Assembly (NCBI GenBank): GCA_934699135.1
Contig: CAKUVM010000022.1
Span: 1-27,907 of the forward strand
Length of the DNA: 27,907 bases
Direction: 5' to 3'
Source: an uncultured Bacteroidales bacterium
Lineage (GTDB): Bacteria; Bacteroidota; Bacteroidia; Bacteroidales; Marinilabiliaceae
In this document: positions 8,179 through 15,006 of the stretch, piece by piece
Layout: each line of letters starts with the position of its first letter
Numbering within the stretch: the stretch's first letter is position 1
Made by a program: the position numbers and the translations under genes
Notes under the pieces: generated by a model
Told to the model about the DNA's origin: nothing
The model's input: the letters and a program-made list of their open reading frames with translations, nothing else
Database searches by the model: none

Positions 8179-9195
8179 ATGAAGAGAATAACAGTCTGGG
8201 CCCTGGGCCTGACGCTAAGCCTGTGCGCCACAGCGCAGACTGACGCACACTTCTGGCTAGGGGCCGACATTAGCGGCACGACAGAGCTAGAGGCCCGTGG
8301 CCAGAAATTGTATAACGCCCGCGGCGAGATTCGTGAAAATACGGCACTTATGCACGAGTTGGGACTGGAAGCCATCCGCCTGCGCGTGTGGGTGAACCCC
8401 GAAGGCGGCTTCTGCAGCCCAGAAGACGTGCTGGAGATGGGCAAGCGCGCCCGCTATTACGGGATGCCCGTAATGGTGGACTTTCACTACAGCGACTGGT
8501 GGGCGGACCCGGGCAAACAGCCGACACCCGGAGCGTGGCAATATTATTCGGTGGATGAACTGAAAACAGTCTTGCGCAACCACACGCTGCGCACACTGAA
8601 AATGTTGCGCGACGCGGACATCGACGTGAAATGGGTGCAGGTGGGGAACGAGACCACACATGGATTCCTATGGCCCAAAGCCAAGGCGGAAGATAACATG
8701 AAAGCCTACGCCGAGCTGACGCAAGCTGGCTATGACGCAGTGAAAGAGGCATTGCCGCAGGCGCAAGTGATAATACACCTTGACGGCGGGTGCGACCCGG
8801 CGCGATATGACTTCATCTTTGACGGCCTGCGCCAGCATGGGGCGAAGTGGGACTTGATAGGCTTGAGCGTATACCCATATTGGGACGTAGAGGCCGGGCT
8901 GACAGAGAATTGGCAAGAGACGGTGGACAAATTTGCCGCCAACATCCGACGCCTGGCTAAGAAATACGGCACAGACGCCATAGTCGTGGAGACTGGCGTA
9001 GAAGCCGCCAAACCCAAGGAGGGCAAAGAAATTCTCTCCGCCATAATAGACGCCGCCCAAAACAAGACCGACGGCCATTGCCACGGGGTCTTCTATTGGG
9101 CGCCAGAACTAGAAGGGGCCTACCCCCTCGGCGCATTCCAAAACAACAGGCCGACAGAGATTATGGACGCGTTTTCCGAGGCCGCTAACAAATGA
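8179..9195 (+). CDS. Arabinogalactan endo-beta-1,4-galactanase, GH53
   Basis: Predicted exported enzyme that cuts beta-1,4-galactan chains of plant type I arabinogalactan or pectin side chains. A signal peptide covers about residues 1-19 (LCATA before Gln). The TIM barrel begins with WLGADISG, and RLRVWVNPEGG and VDFHYSDWWADPGKQ are hallmark GH53 segments. The acid/base is Glu158 in VQVGNET and the nucleophile Glu271 in IVVETG. The length of 338 aa is typical. It is 16 bp after the NlpC/P60 gene and 4 bp before the next gene, so it looks to be in the same transcript. There is no SusC/SusD pair, sulfatase or sensor nearby, so it is not in a recognisable polysaccharide utilisation locus within this window. 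Confidence 0.93.
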   Translation: MKRITVWALGLTLSLCATAQTDAHFWLGADISGTTELEARGQKLYNARGEIRENTALMHELGLEAIRLRVWVNPEGGFCSPEDVLEMGKRARYYGMPVMVDFHYSDWWADPGKQPTPGAWQYYSVDELKTVLRNHTLRTLKMLRDADIDVKWVQVGNETTHGFLWPKAKAEDNMKAYAELTQAGYDAVKEALPQAQVIIHLDGGCDPARYDFIFDGLRQHGAKWDLIGLSVYPYWDVEAGLTENWQETVDKFAANIRRLAKKYGTDAIVVETGVEAAKPKEGKEILSAIIDAAQNKTDGHCHGVFYWAPELEGAYPLGAFQNNRPTEIMDAFSEAANK

Positions 9196-9199
9196 CCAT

Positions 9200-9625
9200 A
9201 TGTCAAAAGACAGAATGCTGAACGAAGACCTCTTCGACACAGAAGAGGAGAAAGAGATTGCCCGCCTGCGAAAAATAATAGACAGCTTCAAAGAATACGA
9301 CAAGAAAAGGCAGGAGTTCTACCGAGAGAAGATGGAACGGCTAGAGCATTTGGAGACACTGTGGGCCGAACTCAACAAAAGCCCAGAGGCGCAACAACCC
9401 ATGCTTTATAGCCTCAGCGGCAAATTGGCCAAATATAAAGAGCAGATAAGACTGCTCAACAATGTGGTGAAAAGCCTGAAGAACGGCAAGGAAACGGCAG
9501 CCATACTGAGCCATATCCAGTCCGCCACAGAGGCCACAGCGCCCCAAAAACCTGCGGCTAACGGAAGCGCAGACGATGACGGAAAAGCCTTGGAGCAAGC
9601 CATAAGAAGCCTGAAAAACGGGTAG
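9200..9625 (+). CDS. Uncharacterised coiled-coil protein
   Basis: I do not recognise this 141-aa protein. It is hydrophilic and highly charged, without signal peptide or membrane segment. Residues about 12-55 and 70-95 have strong heptad-like patterns of Leu/Ile among Glu, Lys and Arg, as in coiled coils. The last 35 residues are Ala/Asp-rich and likely disordered, ending with a short repeat of the ..SLKNG motif seen at about residues 91-95 and again at the C-terminus. The start ATG lies 4 bp after the GH53 stop, so translation is probably coupled. Codon use matches its neighbours, which supports it as a real gene. Confidence 0.7.
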   Translation: MSKDRMLNEDLFDTEEEKEIARLRKIIDSFKEYDKKRQEFYREKMERLEHLETLWAELNKSPEAQQPMLYSLSGKLAKYKEQIRLLNNVVKSLKNGKETAAILSHIQSATEATAPQKPAANGSADDDGKALEQAIRSLKNG

Positions 9626-9727
9626 ACACGGGCCCTCGCGCAGCACTATTTGATATATCTTGGAAATTTTTCATTCCCCCGCTGCATAATTTAGCGCCAA
9701 GAATAATCAGACAGCGCAAAACTCAAT

Positions 9728-10915
9728 ATGCTGACACAGAGACAAGCCCTCAGGCGATTTCGCCTGGCTGTGAGCTTTTTCTTCTTCGTCCAGGGCGTAG
9801 TCTTCGCCTCGTGGGCCAACAGGATACCCGACATCAAAGAGACATTAGGGCTTGACGACCGCCAGCTCGGCACAGTCCTTTTCGCCATCCCCATGGGACA
9901 GATGGCGGCAATGGCGCTCTCCGGCTGGCTTGTGAATAAATTTGGCAGTCGCCGCATGATGACCATAGGCGCACTGCTGTACTCTCTGCTCCTCATCCCA
10001 TTGGGGCTAGCCCCTAGCGCACATGCGCTTATGGGCTGCCTCTTCCTCTTCGGCGTCAGCTCCAACCTCTGCAACGCCGCAGTGAACACGCAGGCGATAG
10101 GAGCGGAACGACTTCACGGCAAGACCATAATGGCGTCTTTTCATGGACTTTGGAGTATGGGCGGATTTCTAGGAGGGCTGATAAGCATGGCATTCGTTGG
10201 AGCGCACATGAGTCCGGAGGTGCAATTCGCATGCGTTACCGCGGCTGCCGCGATGACAATCTGTTACTTCCGTGCGCATCTTGTGAGGTTCGACGTGAAG
10301 GCGCAACCTAAGGATGTCGAAGAGCAGCGCGGCGGTCGTTTGGCCTTGCTGCGCAAAATAGACCCTTTCGTGGTGGCTCTGGGTTGCATGGCGTTCGCTG
10401 CCATGGTGTGCGAGGGCTGTATGTACGACTGGAGCGGAGTGTATTACCGAGAGGTGGTGGGCGTAGAAGACGGGCTAGTGCAACTTGGCTACGTTGTCTG
10501 CCTTTGCACCATGACCATCGGTCGGTTCGTGTCAGACCATTTCGTCATGCGATACGGGCGGCGGGCGGTCATCATAACGAGCGGGTTGCTGATATTTGGC
10601 GGCATGATGCTGGCAGTCATATTGCCAAACATCGCGTGCGCCACCATAGGCCTCTTTTTTGTTGGCTTCGGCATATCATCCACCGTGCCAATTTGTTATA
10701 GTCTGGCGGGTCATTCCGGCAGGATGAGTTCGGCCATGGCGGTCACCACCGTCGCATCGATCGGTTACATGGGTTTCCTCCTTGGCCCGCCTGTCATAGG
10801 CCATATATCTCACGCCATCTCGCTCCACTACACCTTTGGCATCATGGCCTGTGTGGGCCTTCTGCTTGCGCTAGGGGCAATGAGGCTAAAGCTAGGAAAA
10901 GCCGACAAGAGATAA
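9728..10915 (+). CDS. Major facilitator superfamily transporter (YbjJ-like)
   Basis: Inner-membrane transporter with about 12 membrane segments over 395 aa. The N-terminal segment FASWANRIPDIKETLGLDDRQLGT is typical of the YbjJ-like MFS branch. The loop between segments 2 and 3 has the MFS signature-like NKFGSRRMM (about residues 72-80), and the second half has RYGRRAVI in the matching place. A charged central loop at about 190-215 separates the two six-helix halves. The substrate is unknown; relatives in this branch are annotated as sugar or drug transporters without firm proof. About 100 bp of AT-richer DNA precedes it, containing a weak promoter-like TAATTTAG at 9687-9694, so it probably starts its own transcript. 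Confidence 0.88.
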   Translation: MLTQRQALRRFRLAVSFFFFVQGVVFASWANRIPDIKETLGLDDRQLGTVLFAIPMGQMAAMALSGWLVNKFGSRRMMTIGALLYSLLLIPLGLAPSAHALMGCLFLFGVSSNLCNAAVNTQAIGAERLHGKTIMASFHGLWSMGGFLGGLISMAFVGAHMSPEVQFACVTAAAAMTICYFRAHLVRFDVKAQPKDVEEQRGGRLALLRKIDPFVVALGCMAFAAMVCEGCMYDWSGVYYREVVGVEDGLVQLGYVVCLCTMTIGRFVSDHFVMRYGRRAVIITSGLLIFGGMMLAVILPNIACATIGLFFVGFGISSTVPICYSLAGHSGRMSSAMAVTTVASIGYMGFLLGPPVIGHISHAISLHYTFGIMACVGLLLALGAMRLKLGKADKR

Positions 10916-10939
10916 ATTTCGCACAAAAACGCCGAGACT

Positions 10940-10971
10940 ATTGCATATGTAAAATCAAAAATCTAACTTTG
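10940..10971 (+). promoter_or_regulatory. Bacteroides-type promoter for tRNA-Glu
   Basis: A perfect TAnnTTTG -7 box (TAACTTTG, 10964-10971) is preceded by ATTG (10940-10943) with a 20-bp spacer. Initiation about 7 bp downstream would place the transcript start about 25 bp before the tRNA. Confidence 0.75.
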
Positions 10972-11002
10972 CAGCGTCAAACGAAAAGAATGACACAGAG
11001 AT

Positions 11003-11074
11003 GGCCGATTCGTCTAACGGTTAGGACATCAGATTCTCAATCTGGCAATAAGAGTTCGATTCTCTTATCGGCTA
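11003..11074 (+). tRNA. tRNA-Glu (anticodon CTC)
   Basis: A full cloverleaf of 72 nt can be folded by eye. The acceptor is GGCCGAT with ATCGGCT (one G-T at the end), the D arm is GTCTAACGGTTAGGAC, the anticodon stem is TCAGA/TCTGG with loop TTCTCAA giving anticodon CTC, the variable loop is CAAT, and the T arm is AAGAG-TTCGATT-CTCTT. The discriminator base is A and the CCA end is not encoded. It has its own promoter upstream and an intrinsic terminator 4 bp after its end, so it is a single-gene unit. It reads GAG, the commoner Glu codon in this GC-rich sequence. Confidence 0.95.
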
Positions 11075-11078
11075 CGAA

Positions 11079-11106
11079 GCTCGAGCGGAAACGTTCGGGC
11101 TTTTTT
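11079..11106 (+). terminator. Intrinsic terminator of tRNA-Glu
   Basis: GCTCGAGCG and CGTTCGGGC form a 9-bp stem (with G-T pairs) around a GAAA tetraloop at 11079-11100, followed by six T and more AT-rich DNA. This is a textbook intrinsic terminator. Confidence 0.9.
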
Positions 11107-11114
11107 ATTTATTA

Positions 11115-11218
11115 CCATTCCCGAGGCGGGAGACGGGTCTTTTCGTATGGGTCGTTTGGTGTATGCGGAGGCGTTTCGCTACGCCACATTCTTCCAGACC
11201 GAGACGGGAAAAGAATGG
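11115..11218. other. Nested inverted repeats in intergenic DNA
   Basis: Between the tRNA terminator and the terminator of the S1 gene, about 100 bp hold nested pairings. They are CCATTC (11115-11120) with GAATGG (11213-11218), CCG with CGG inside, GGTCT (11136-11140) with AGACC (11196-11200), and GGCG (11170-11173) with CGCC (11182-11185). An alternative is TCTTTTC (11138-11144) with GAAAAGA (11208-11214). No open frame here looks coding and I see no clear promoter. It may be a small structured RNA or leftover sequence. Confidence 0.3.
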
Positions 11219-11248
11219 CGGCAACAGGCAACCGCCTAAAAGATAGAA

Positions 11249-11277
11249 GAGAGGCACGGAATGAGACCGTGCCTCTC
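11249..11277 (-). terminator. Intrinsic terminator of the S1-repeat gene
   Basis: GAGAGGCACGG (11249-11259) and CCGTGCCTCTC (11267-11277) make a perfect 11-bp stem with a 7-base loop, starting 7 bp past the minus-strand stop. On the minus strand it is followed by a T-rich stretch (TTCTATCTTTT). Confidence 0.8.
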
Positions 11278-11284
11278 ATTGTGT

Positions 11285-13330
11285 CTACCCCTTATCGTCA
11301 CCATCGGCCGAAGCCTCCGCCTGCTTGCGTTCCCACACGCTCTCGTCACAAAGCAAGACTCCTTTTTCCGTCACTTTATATACGATGGCCGTAATCTCAT
11401 CTCCTCGCCTTGGCAAAGAGCCGCCGCGGCGCAACGTGCCGATGCAGTCTTCCGGCATAAAACCTTTGCCCGTAGTGGGCAAGCTCACATAGATGCCGTT
11501 TTTGAGTGAATAGATGACGCGACTTGTAATCTTGTCACCGGGCTTGAAGCAGTCCGCCGGCTTCTTGGTGAGGCGCTCCTGCATAATGCGCCATTTAGGC
11601 GCGGAGCAGAGTGTTATCTTTTTTTGCGACACTTGAAACACCACAGCTTCCACCTCATCGCCCACTTCAAGGCGCGGCTCGTCTTGCGTCATGTGGCATT
11701 CGGGCAACACGCCTCTCCCGCCACCGCGCAGATCCACCAGCAGTTCCTTCCCGGCCTTGTCCACCACCACACCGGTGACCTTGTCGCCCGGTTTGTAGAG
11801 GTCTTTGAGCGATGAGCCGAGCCGGAGTCTCTGCAAGTCCCACTTTACCTTGTCGCACAATAAGATGCGTTGCCTTGTCGCCTTGCTCACCACCGCCATC
11901 AGCTCTCCGCCCGGGGTCAGAGTGCCGGCATCGGGTGCGCACAGCATATCTTCACTAGGCAAAAAGCCCACGCCGCCGCGCGGCAACGCGACCACGAGGC
12001 CATCGTCTTCCACCTTGCGGATCACGCACTTGAGCACGTCCCCCACGCCATAGACCTCGCAAAGAAGCGGGCGCACCACGGCATCGGCCGAGTAATGACT
12101 CTCATAGGCCTCCGTCACCTCGGCTGCGTGCGCAGCCCATATGCCTTTGTCACACAAGTAGGCCCGCGCCCCGACAAAAGCCACCACGGCCTCCAACACA
12201 TCGCCAGCGCGAGCTTCCAGACGGCCACCCTCGTCACACAGCGCAGGGATGCAGTCTTTCTGCGCCAATGCCGGAGTGCCGTCATCGCCAATCTCAAAAT
12301 ATGCCACTTCGGCCTTCTCTTCAGTCAATGAGGCCTCAACAAGATCCCCTATGGCAAATCGTGCCACCGCAGAGAGAGCGTCGGAGTCCGTCTCGCGCAT
12401 GGCCTTCTCCTCCGCCTCGTCCATCTGCCACACGGCATCGGGCCTAGGCTGCGCTTGTCTCAGGCTGAAGAGGATTCGGTTGTGGCGCGGGTCTGTACCA
12501 ATGTAAGCCACCGTCACAGAGTCTCCCACAGACAGCAGAGCCGCCATGTCGTCCACGCGGCTCCAAGAAGCTTCATCGCGCCACACCAGACCCTCATATT
12601 GACCCACCTTCACCACGGCGCGGTTGGCCTCGACGGCCTCCACCGCGGCGTCGAAGACCTCCTGGGGCCTATGCAGCACAGAGAACTCAGCCATGGGGCG
12701 GAAGCGCTGCGCGGCCTGCGTCTGCGGCCACCGATCGCGTCTGCGCTGTTGACGCGCCATGCGCTGCTCGCCGCACAGACGGATGTAGTCGGCCTGAGAC
12801 TTGATGGCCACCCTCACGCGGTCCCCCCTCCGATACACGGCGGGCTCCCCGTTAACCTTATCTACCATATAGATTGGCAAGAACCCCCGCCCGCCACGAG
12901 ACAGCGAGACCGTGTAGCCATATTCGCCAACGCGCGTCACAACCCCATCTAGCACCTCGCCAATGGCGTATGACGAGCCGCCCGCCCCAGCCTCATCCGA
13001 GGCGCGAGGCCCGCGCTCTGGCTCCACGACGTGACGCGGGACGCCGTCATGCCGCGTCCTTGCCACGGTATGACGCTCCTCGCGAGACTGCGGCAGCTGG
13101 GTGTCGCCATCGTCTCCAAGGCGTATGGGCTGCCCAATCTCCTTCACTTGCAGGCTCACGGAGTCGCCCACGGCGACGCAGAAGTCGCCATCGGCATCAC
13201 AAAGGCTTTGGGCGCAAAATTTGGGAACGTAGCCAAAACGGCCATTAGGCAACGACACGGATATGCCGTTAGCCTGAATTTTTCTCACGACGCACACAAC
13301 CGCGTCGCCAACTTTCAGGGTGTTTACCAT
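11285..13330 (-). CDS. Multi-S1-domain RNA-binding protein, uncharacterised
   Basis: A 681-aa protein made of about seven S1-like (OB-fold) units at residues 5-72, 121-187, 221-291, 325-394, 427-493, 512-577 and 595-662. Most units begin with a GD(x)V/I strand and contain the S1-type turn GxGFLP (RGGRGFLP, RGGVGFLP, TGKGFMP). The last four units end in a shared LC(D/S)xxxW sequence: at 392-398, 491-497, 574-580 and 660-666. A basic Arg/Gln-rich stretch (188-210) and an acidic segment (303-320) lie between units. It lacks the N-terminus and layout of ribosomal protein S1, so it is probably not RpsA. RNA binding is inferred from the fold; the role is unknown. The start ATG at 13330 is used because upstream sequence in frame covers a promoter and structured leader. 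No membrane segment or signal is present. Confidence 0.82.
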   Translation of the reverse strand: MVNTLKVGDAVVCVVRKIQANGISVSLPNGRFGYVPKFCAQSLCDADGDFCVAVGDSVSLQVKEIGQPIRLGDDGDTQLPQSREERHTVARTRHDGVPRHVVEPERGPRASDEAGAGGSSYAIGEVLDGVVTRVGEYGYTVSLSRGGRGFLPIYMVDKVNGEPAVYRRGDRVRVAIKSQADYIRLCGEQRMARQQRRRDRWPQTQAAQRFRPMAEFSVLHRPQEVFDAAVEAVEANRAVVKVGQYEGLVWRDEASWSRVDDMAALLSVGDSVTVAYIGTDPRHNRILFSLRQAQPRPDAVWQMDEAEEKAMRETDSDALSAVARFAIGDLVEASLTEEKAEVAYFEIGDDGTPALAQKDCIPALCDEGGRLEARAGDVLEAVVAFVGARAYLCDKGIWAAHAAEVTEAYESHYSADAVVRPLLCEVYGVGDVLKCVIRKVEDDGLVVALPRGGVGFLPSEDMLCAPDAGTLTPGGELMAVVSKATRQRILLCDKVKWDLQRLRLGSSLKDLYKPGDKVTGVVVDKAGKELLVDLRGGGRGVLPECHMTQDEPRLEVGDEVEAVVFQVSQKKITLCSAPKWRIMQERLTKKPADCFKPGDKITSRVIYSLKNGIYVSLPTTGKGFMPEDCIGTLRRGGSLPRRGDEITAIVYKVTEKGVLLCDESVWERKQAEASADGDDKG

Positions 13331-13437
13331 GACTAAAATAGAGCTCAGCGGACACACGCCCCGCACCATTCTTGGGGCGCTCCCCGCCTTGGCGTGGCTT
13401 CCGCTGAACGAAGCCCGAGGCGGGGCGTAACCGCAAT
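13331..13437 (-). promoter_or_regulatory. Structured leader of the S1-repeat gene
   Basis: If the promoter at 13443-13474 is right, the transcript has a leader of about 107 nt. It contains a long hairpin: TCAGCGGA/TCCGCTGA (13345-13352 with 13400-13407), CACGCC/GGCGTG (13355-13360 with 13391-13396) and an apical GGGG/CCCC (13374-13377 with 13382-13385). A competing 9-bp helix joins 13356-13364 with 13420-13428 and cannot form together with the long hairpin in a simple fold. The hairpin ends 14 nt before the ATG. This suggests regulation through alternative folding; I do not recognise a known riboswitch. Confidence 0.45.
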
Positions 13438-13442
13438 CTTGG

Positions 13443-13474
13443 CAAATAAACGAAAAAGGGGGCGTTATTGCAAA
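13443..13474 (-). promoter_or_regulatory. Bacteroides-type promoter for the S1-repeat gene
   Basis: On the minus strand TTTG (13474-13471) is followed after 20 bp by TTTATTTG (13450-13443), which matches TAnnTTTG at 7 of 8 positions counting the free bases. Spacing is ideal. Confidence 0.55.
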
Positions 13475-13525
13475 TGCGGCCGCCCTAAACTCTCGGACGG
13501 CAAAGCCCTTTTGCTTTTTTTGCAC

Positions 13526-13533
13526 TACCTTTG
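13526..13533 (+). promoter_or_regulatory. -7 box of a likely rseP promoter
   Basis: TACCTTTG fits the TAnnTTTG consensus exactly and lies 78 bp before the rseP start. No TTTG is found at the expected -33 spacing. Just before it, GCAAA/TTTGC (13500-13514) and a T-run resemble a weak terminator. Confidence 0.45.
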
Positions 13534-13611
13534 CGAAATACGGTGGGGTGACGCGCGGCATGAGCCGCCCACCAATTCCACAATGTGAATCAGTGACATC
13601 TCTTTTTGTAA

Positions 13612-14967
13612 ATGGACGTTGTTGTCATAGTGCTTCAGCTGCTGCTGAGCCTCTCAATACTGGTCGTGACCCACGAGGCAGGCCATTTTGCATTCGCCAA
13701 GCTTTTTGGCATCAGGGTAGAGAAGTTTTACCTCTTTTTCGACCCTTGGTTCTCACTCTTCAAGTTTAAGCACGGCGAGACGGAGTATGGCATAGGCTGG
13801 GTCCCGCTCGGCGGCTATGTCAAGATTGCCGGCATGGTGGACGAGTCGATGGACACGGAGCAACTCAAAAAGCCCGTGCAGGAGTGGGAGTTCAGAGCCA
13901 AGCCGGCTTGGCAGAGGCTCCTGGTGATGGTGGGCGGAGTCTTGGTGAACCTGATCACCGCGCCCGTCATATTCTGGCTCCTCGCCTACACTTATGGAGA
14001 CACATACCTGCCGCTCTCCGAGGCCCGCTACGGCTTCGAGTTTTCCGACGCCATGAAAAGCGCGGGGTTTGAAGACGGCGACATGGTGACAGGCATCAAC
14101 GGCAAGGCCGCGGAGACCTATAAGGACGTGGCCAACCCGATAATATTCGAAGACACGTGCGTCGTGAACATTGTTCGCCACGGCGAACCCATGAGCATCA
14201 GGCTGCCGCATGAGTTCTTCCGTCAGATTTTAAAAGGCGACGGCAATCAGGCACTCTTCGCATTCCGCACGCCCGTGGTGGTGGACTCCGTCTTGCCCGG
14301 CACGCCGGCCGAGGCTTGCGGCTTGACAAAAGGGGACTCCATTGTCATGATGGGCGGGGTGGAAAACCCGTCCTTCAGCCAGTTCACAACCCGGCTAGAC
14401 AGCCTCAAGGGGCAGACCTCGCAGCTTGTGGCCGTCAGGGCCGATGGCGGCAGGGACACGCTCACTGTGACGGTGGGTCGCGACGGCCGACTGGAATTCC
14501 TGCTCTGCAACCCCACCCGCTGGTTCAAGACGCAGACGCGCCACTACGGCCTTCTTGAAGCCATTCCGGCCGGCGTGTCAAAAGGTAAAGACCTGCTCGT
14601 GAACTACTGCAAGCAACTGCCCATGCTCTTCACACGGGAGGGGGCCACCAAAGTTGGCGGCTTCGGCACCATTGCCAAAATGTTTCCCGACAGATGGAAC
14701 TGGCAGGCGTTTTGGTTCAACACGGCCTTTTTGGCCATCATATTGGCCGTCATGAACATATTGCCCATCCCGGCTCTAGACGGTGGCCACGTGCTGTTTC
14801 TGCTGATTGAGGTGGTGACGGGCCGCAAGGTGAGCGACAAAGTGATGGAGGTGGCTCAAACGGTGGGCATGATACTGCTCCTGACCCTGGTGCTATACGC
14901 CAACGGGGCCGACGTGGTGAGAGGGATTCTCAACGCCATGCTCCCCGTCATGGCCTCACTATTCTGA
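13612..14967 (+). CDS. rseP: RseP-type site-2 metalloprotease
   Basis: Zinc-dependent intramembrane protease that cuts membrane-spanning segments of anti-sigma factors or remnant signal peptides. The first membrane segment (residues 1-20) runs into the zinc motif HEAGH (His21, Glu22, His25). The second conserved motif NILPIPALDGGH, with Asp390 as the third zinc ligand, sits in a later membrane segment. Two PDZ-like regions lie between, about 136-200 and 218-290 (VLPGTPAEACGLTKGDSIV). The length of 451 aa matches RseP. It begins a plus-strand run that continues with a lytic transglycosylase 39 bp later. In many Bacteroidota dxr lies just before rseP; here the divergent S1-repeat gene does. Confidence 0.95.
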   Translation: MDVVVIVLQLLLSLSILVVTHEAGHFAFAKLFGIRVEKFYLFFDPWFSLFKFKHGETEYGIGWVPLGGYVKIAGMVDESMDTEQLKKPVQEWEFRAKPAWQRLLVMVGGVLVNLITAPVIFWLLAYTYGDTYLPLSEARYGFEFSDAMKSAGFEDGDMVTGINGKAAETYKDVANPIIFEDTCVVNIVRHGEPMSIRLPHEFFRQILKGDGNQALFAFRTPVVVDSVLPGTPAEACGLTKGDSIVMMGGVENPSFSQFTTRLDSLKGQTSQLVAVRADGGRDTLTVTVGRDGRLEFLLCNPTRWFKTQTRHYGLLEAIPAGVSKGKDLLVNYCKQLPMLFTREGATKVGGFGTIAKMFPDRWNWQAFWFNTAFLAIILAVMNILPIPALDGGHVLFLLIEVVTGRKVSDKVMEVAQTVGMILLLTLVLYANGADVVRGILNAMLPVMASLF

Positions 14968-14992
14968 TTTTGAGGCACGCGGGCTAAGCGAC

Positions 14993-15004
14993 GGAGGGAG
15001 GAAG
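14993..15004 (+). promoter_or_regulatory. Purine-rich ribosome binding site of the mltD-like gene
   Basis: GGAGGGAGGAAG ends 2 bp before the ATG at 15007, with its GGAGG core 9 bp away. It is the strongest such site in the window and supports 15007 over the in-frame ATG at 15028. Confidence 0.6.
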
Positions 15005-15006
15005 AA

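Noticed and set aside
11079..11113. Possible attachment site at the tRNA-Glu 3' end
   Set aside because: No integrase gene lies nearby and no repeat of the tRNA 3' end was seen elsewhere in the window; the sequence is explained by the terminator.
10969..11394. Open frame of 141 codons on the plus strand
   Set aside because: It runs through the tRNA-Glu gene and its terminator and into the end of the minus-strand S1 gene; composition is not protein-like.
13331..13561. N-terminal extension of the S1-repeat protein by 77 residues
   Set aside because: The extension would cover a consensus promoter and the structured leader, and its sequence has no S1 character; the ATG at 13330 begins the first S1 unit.
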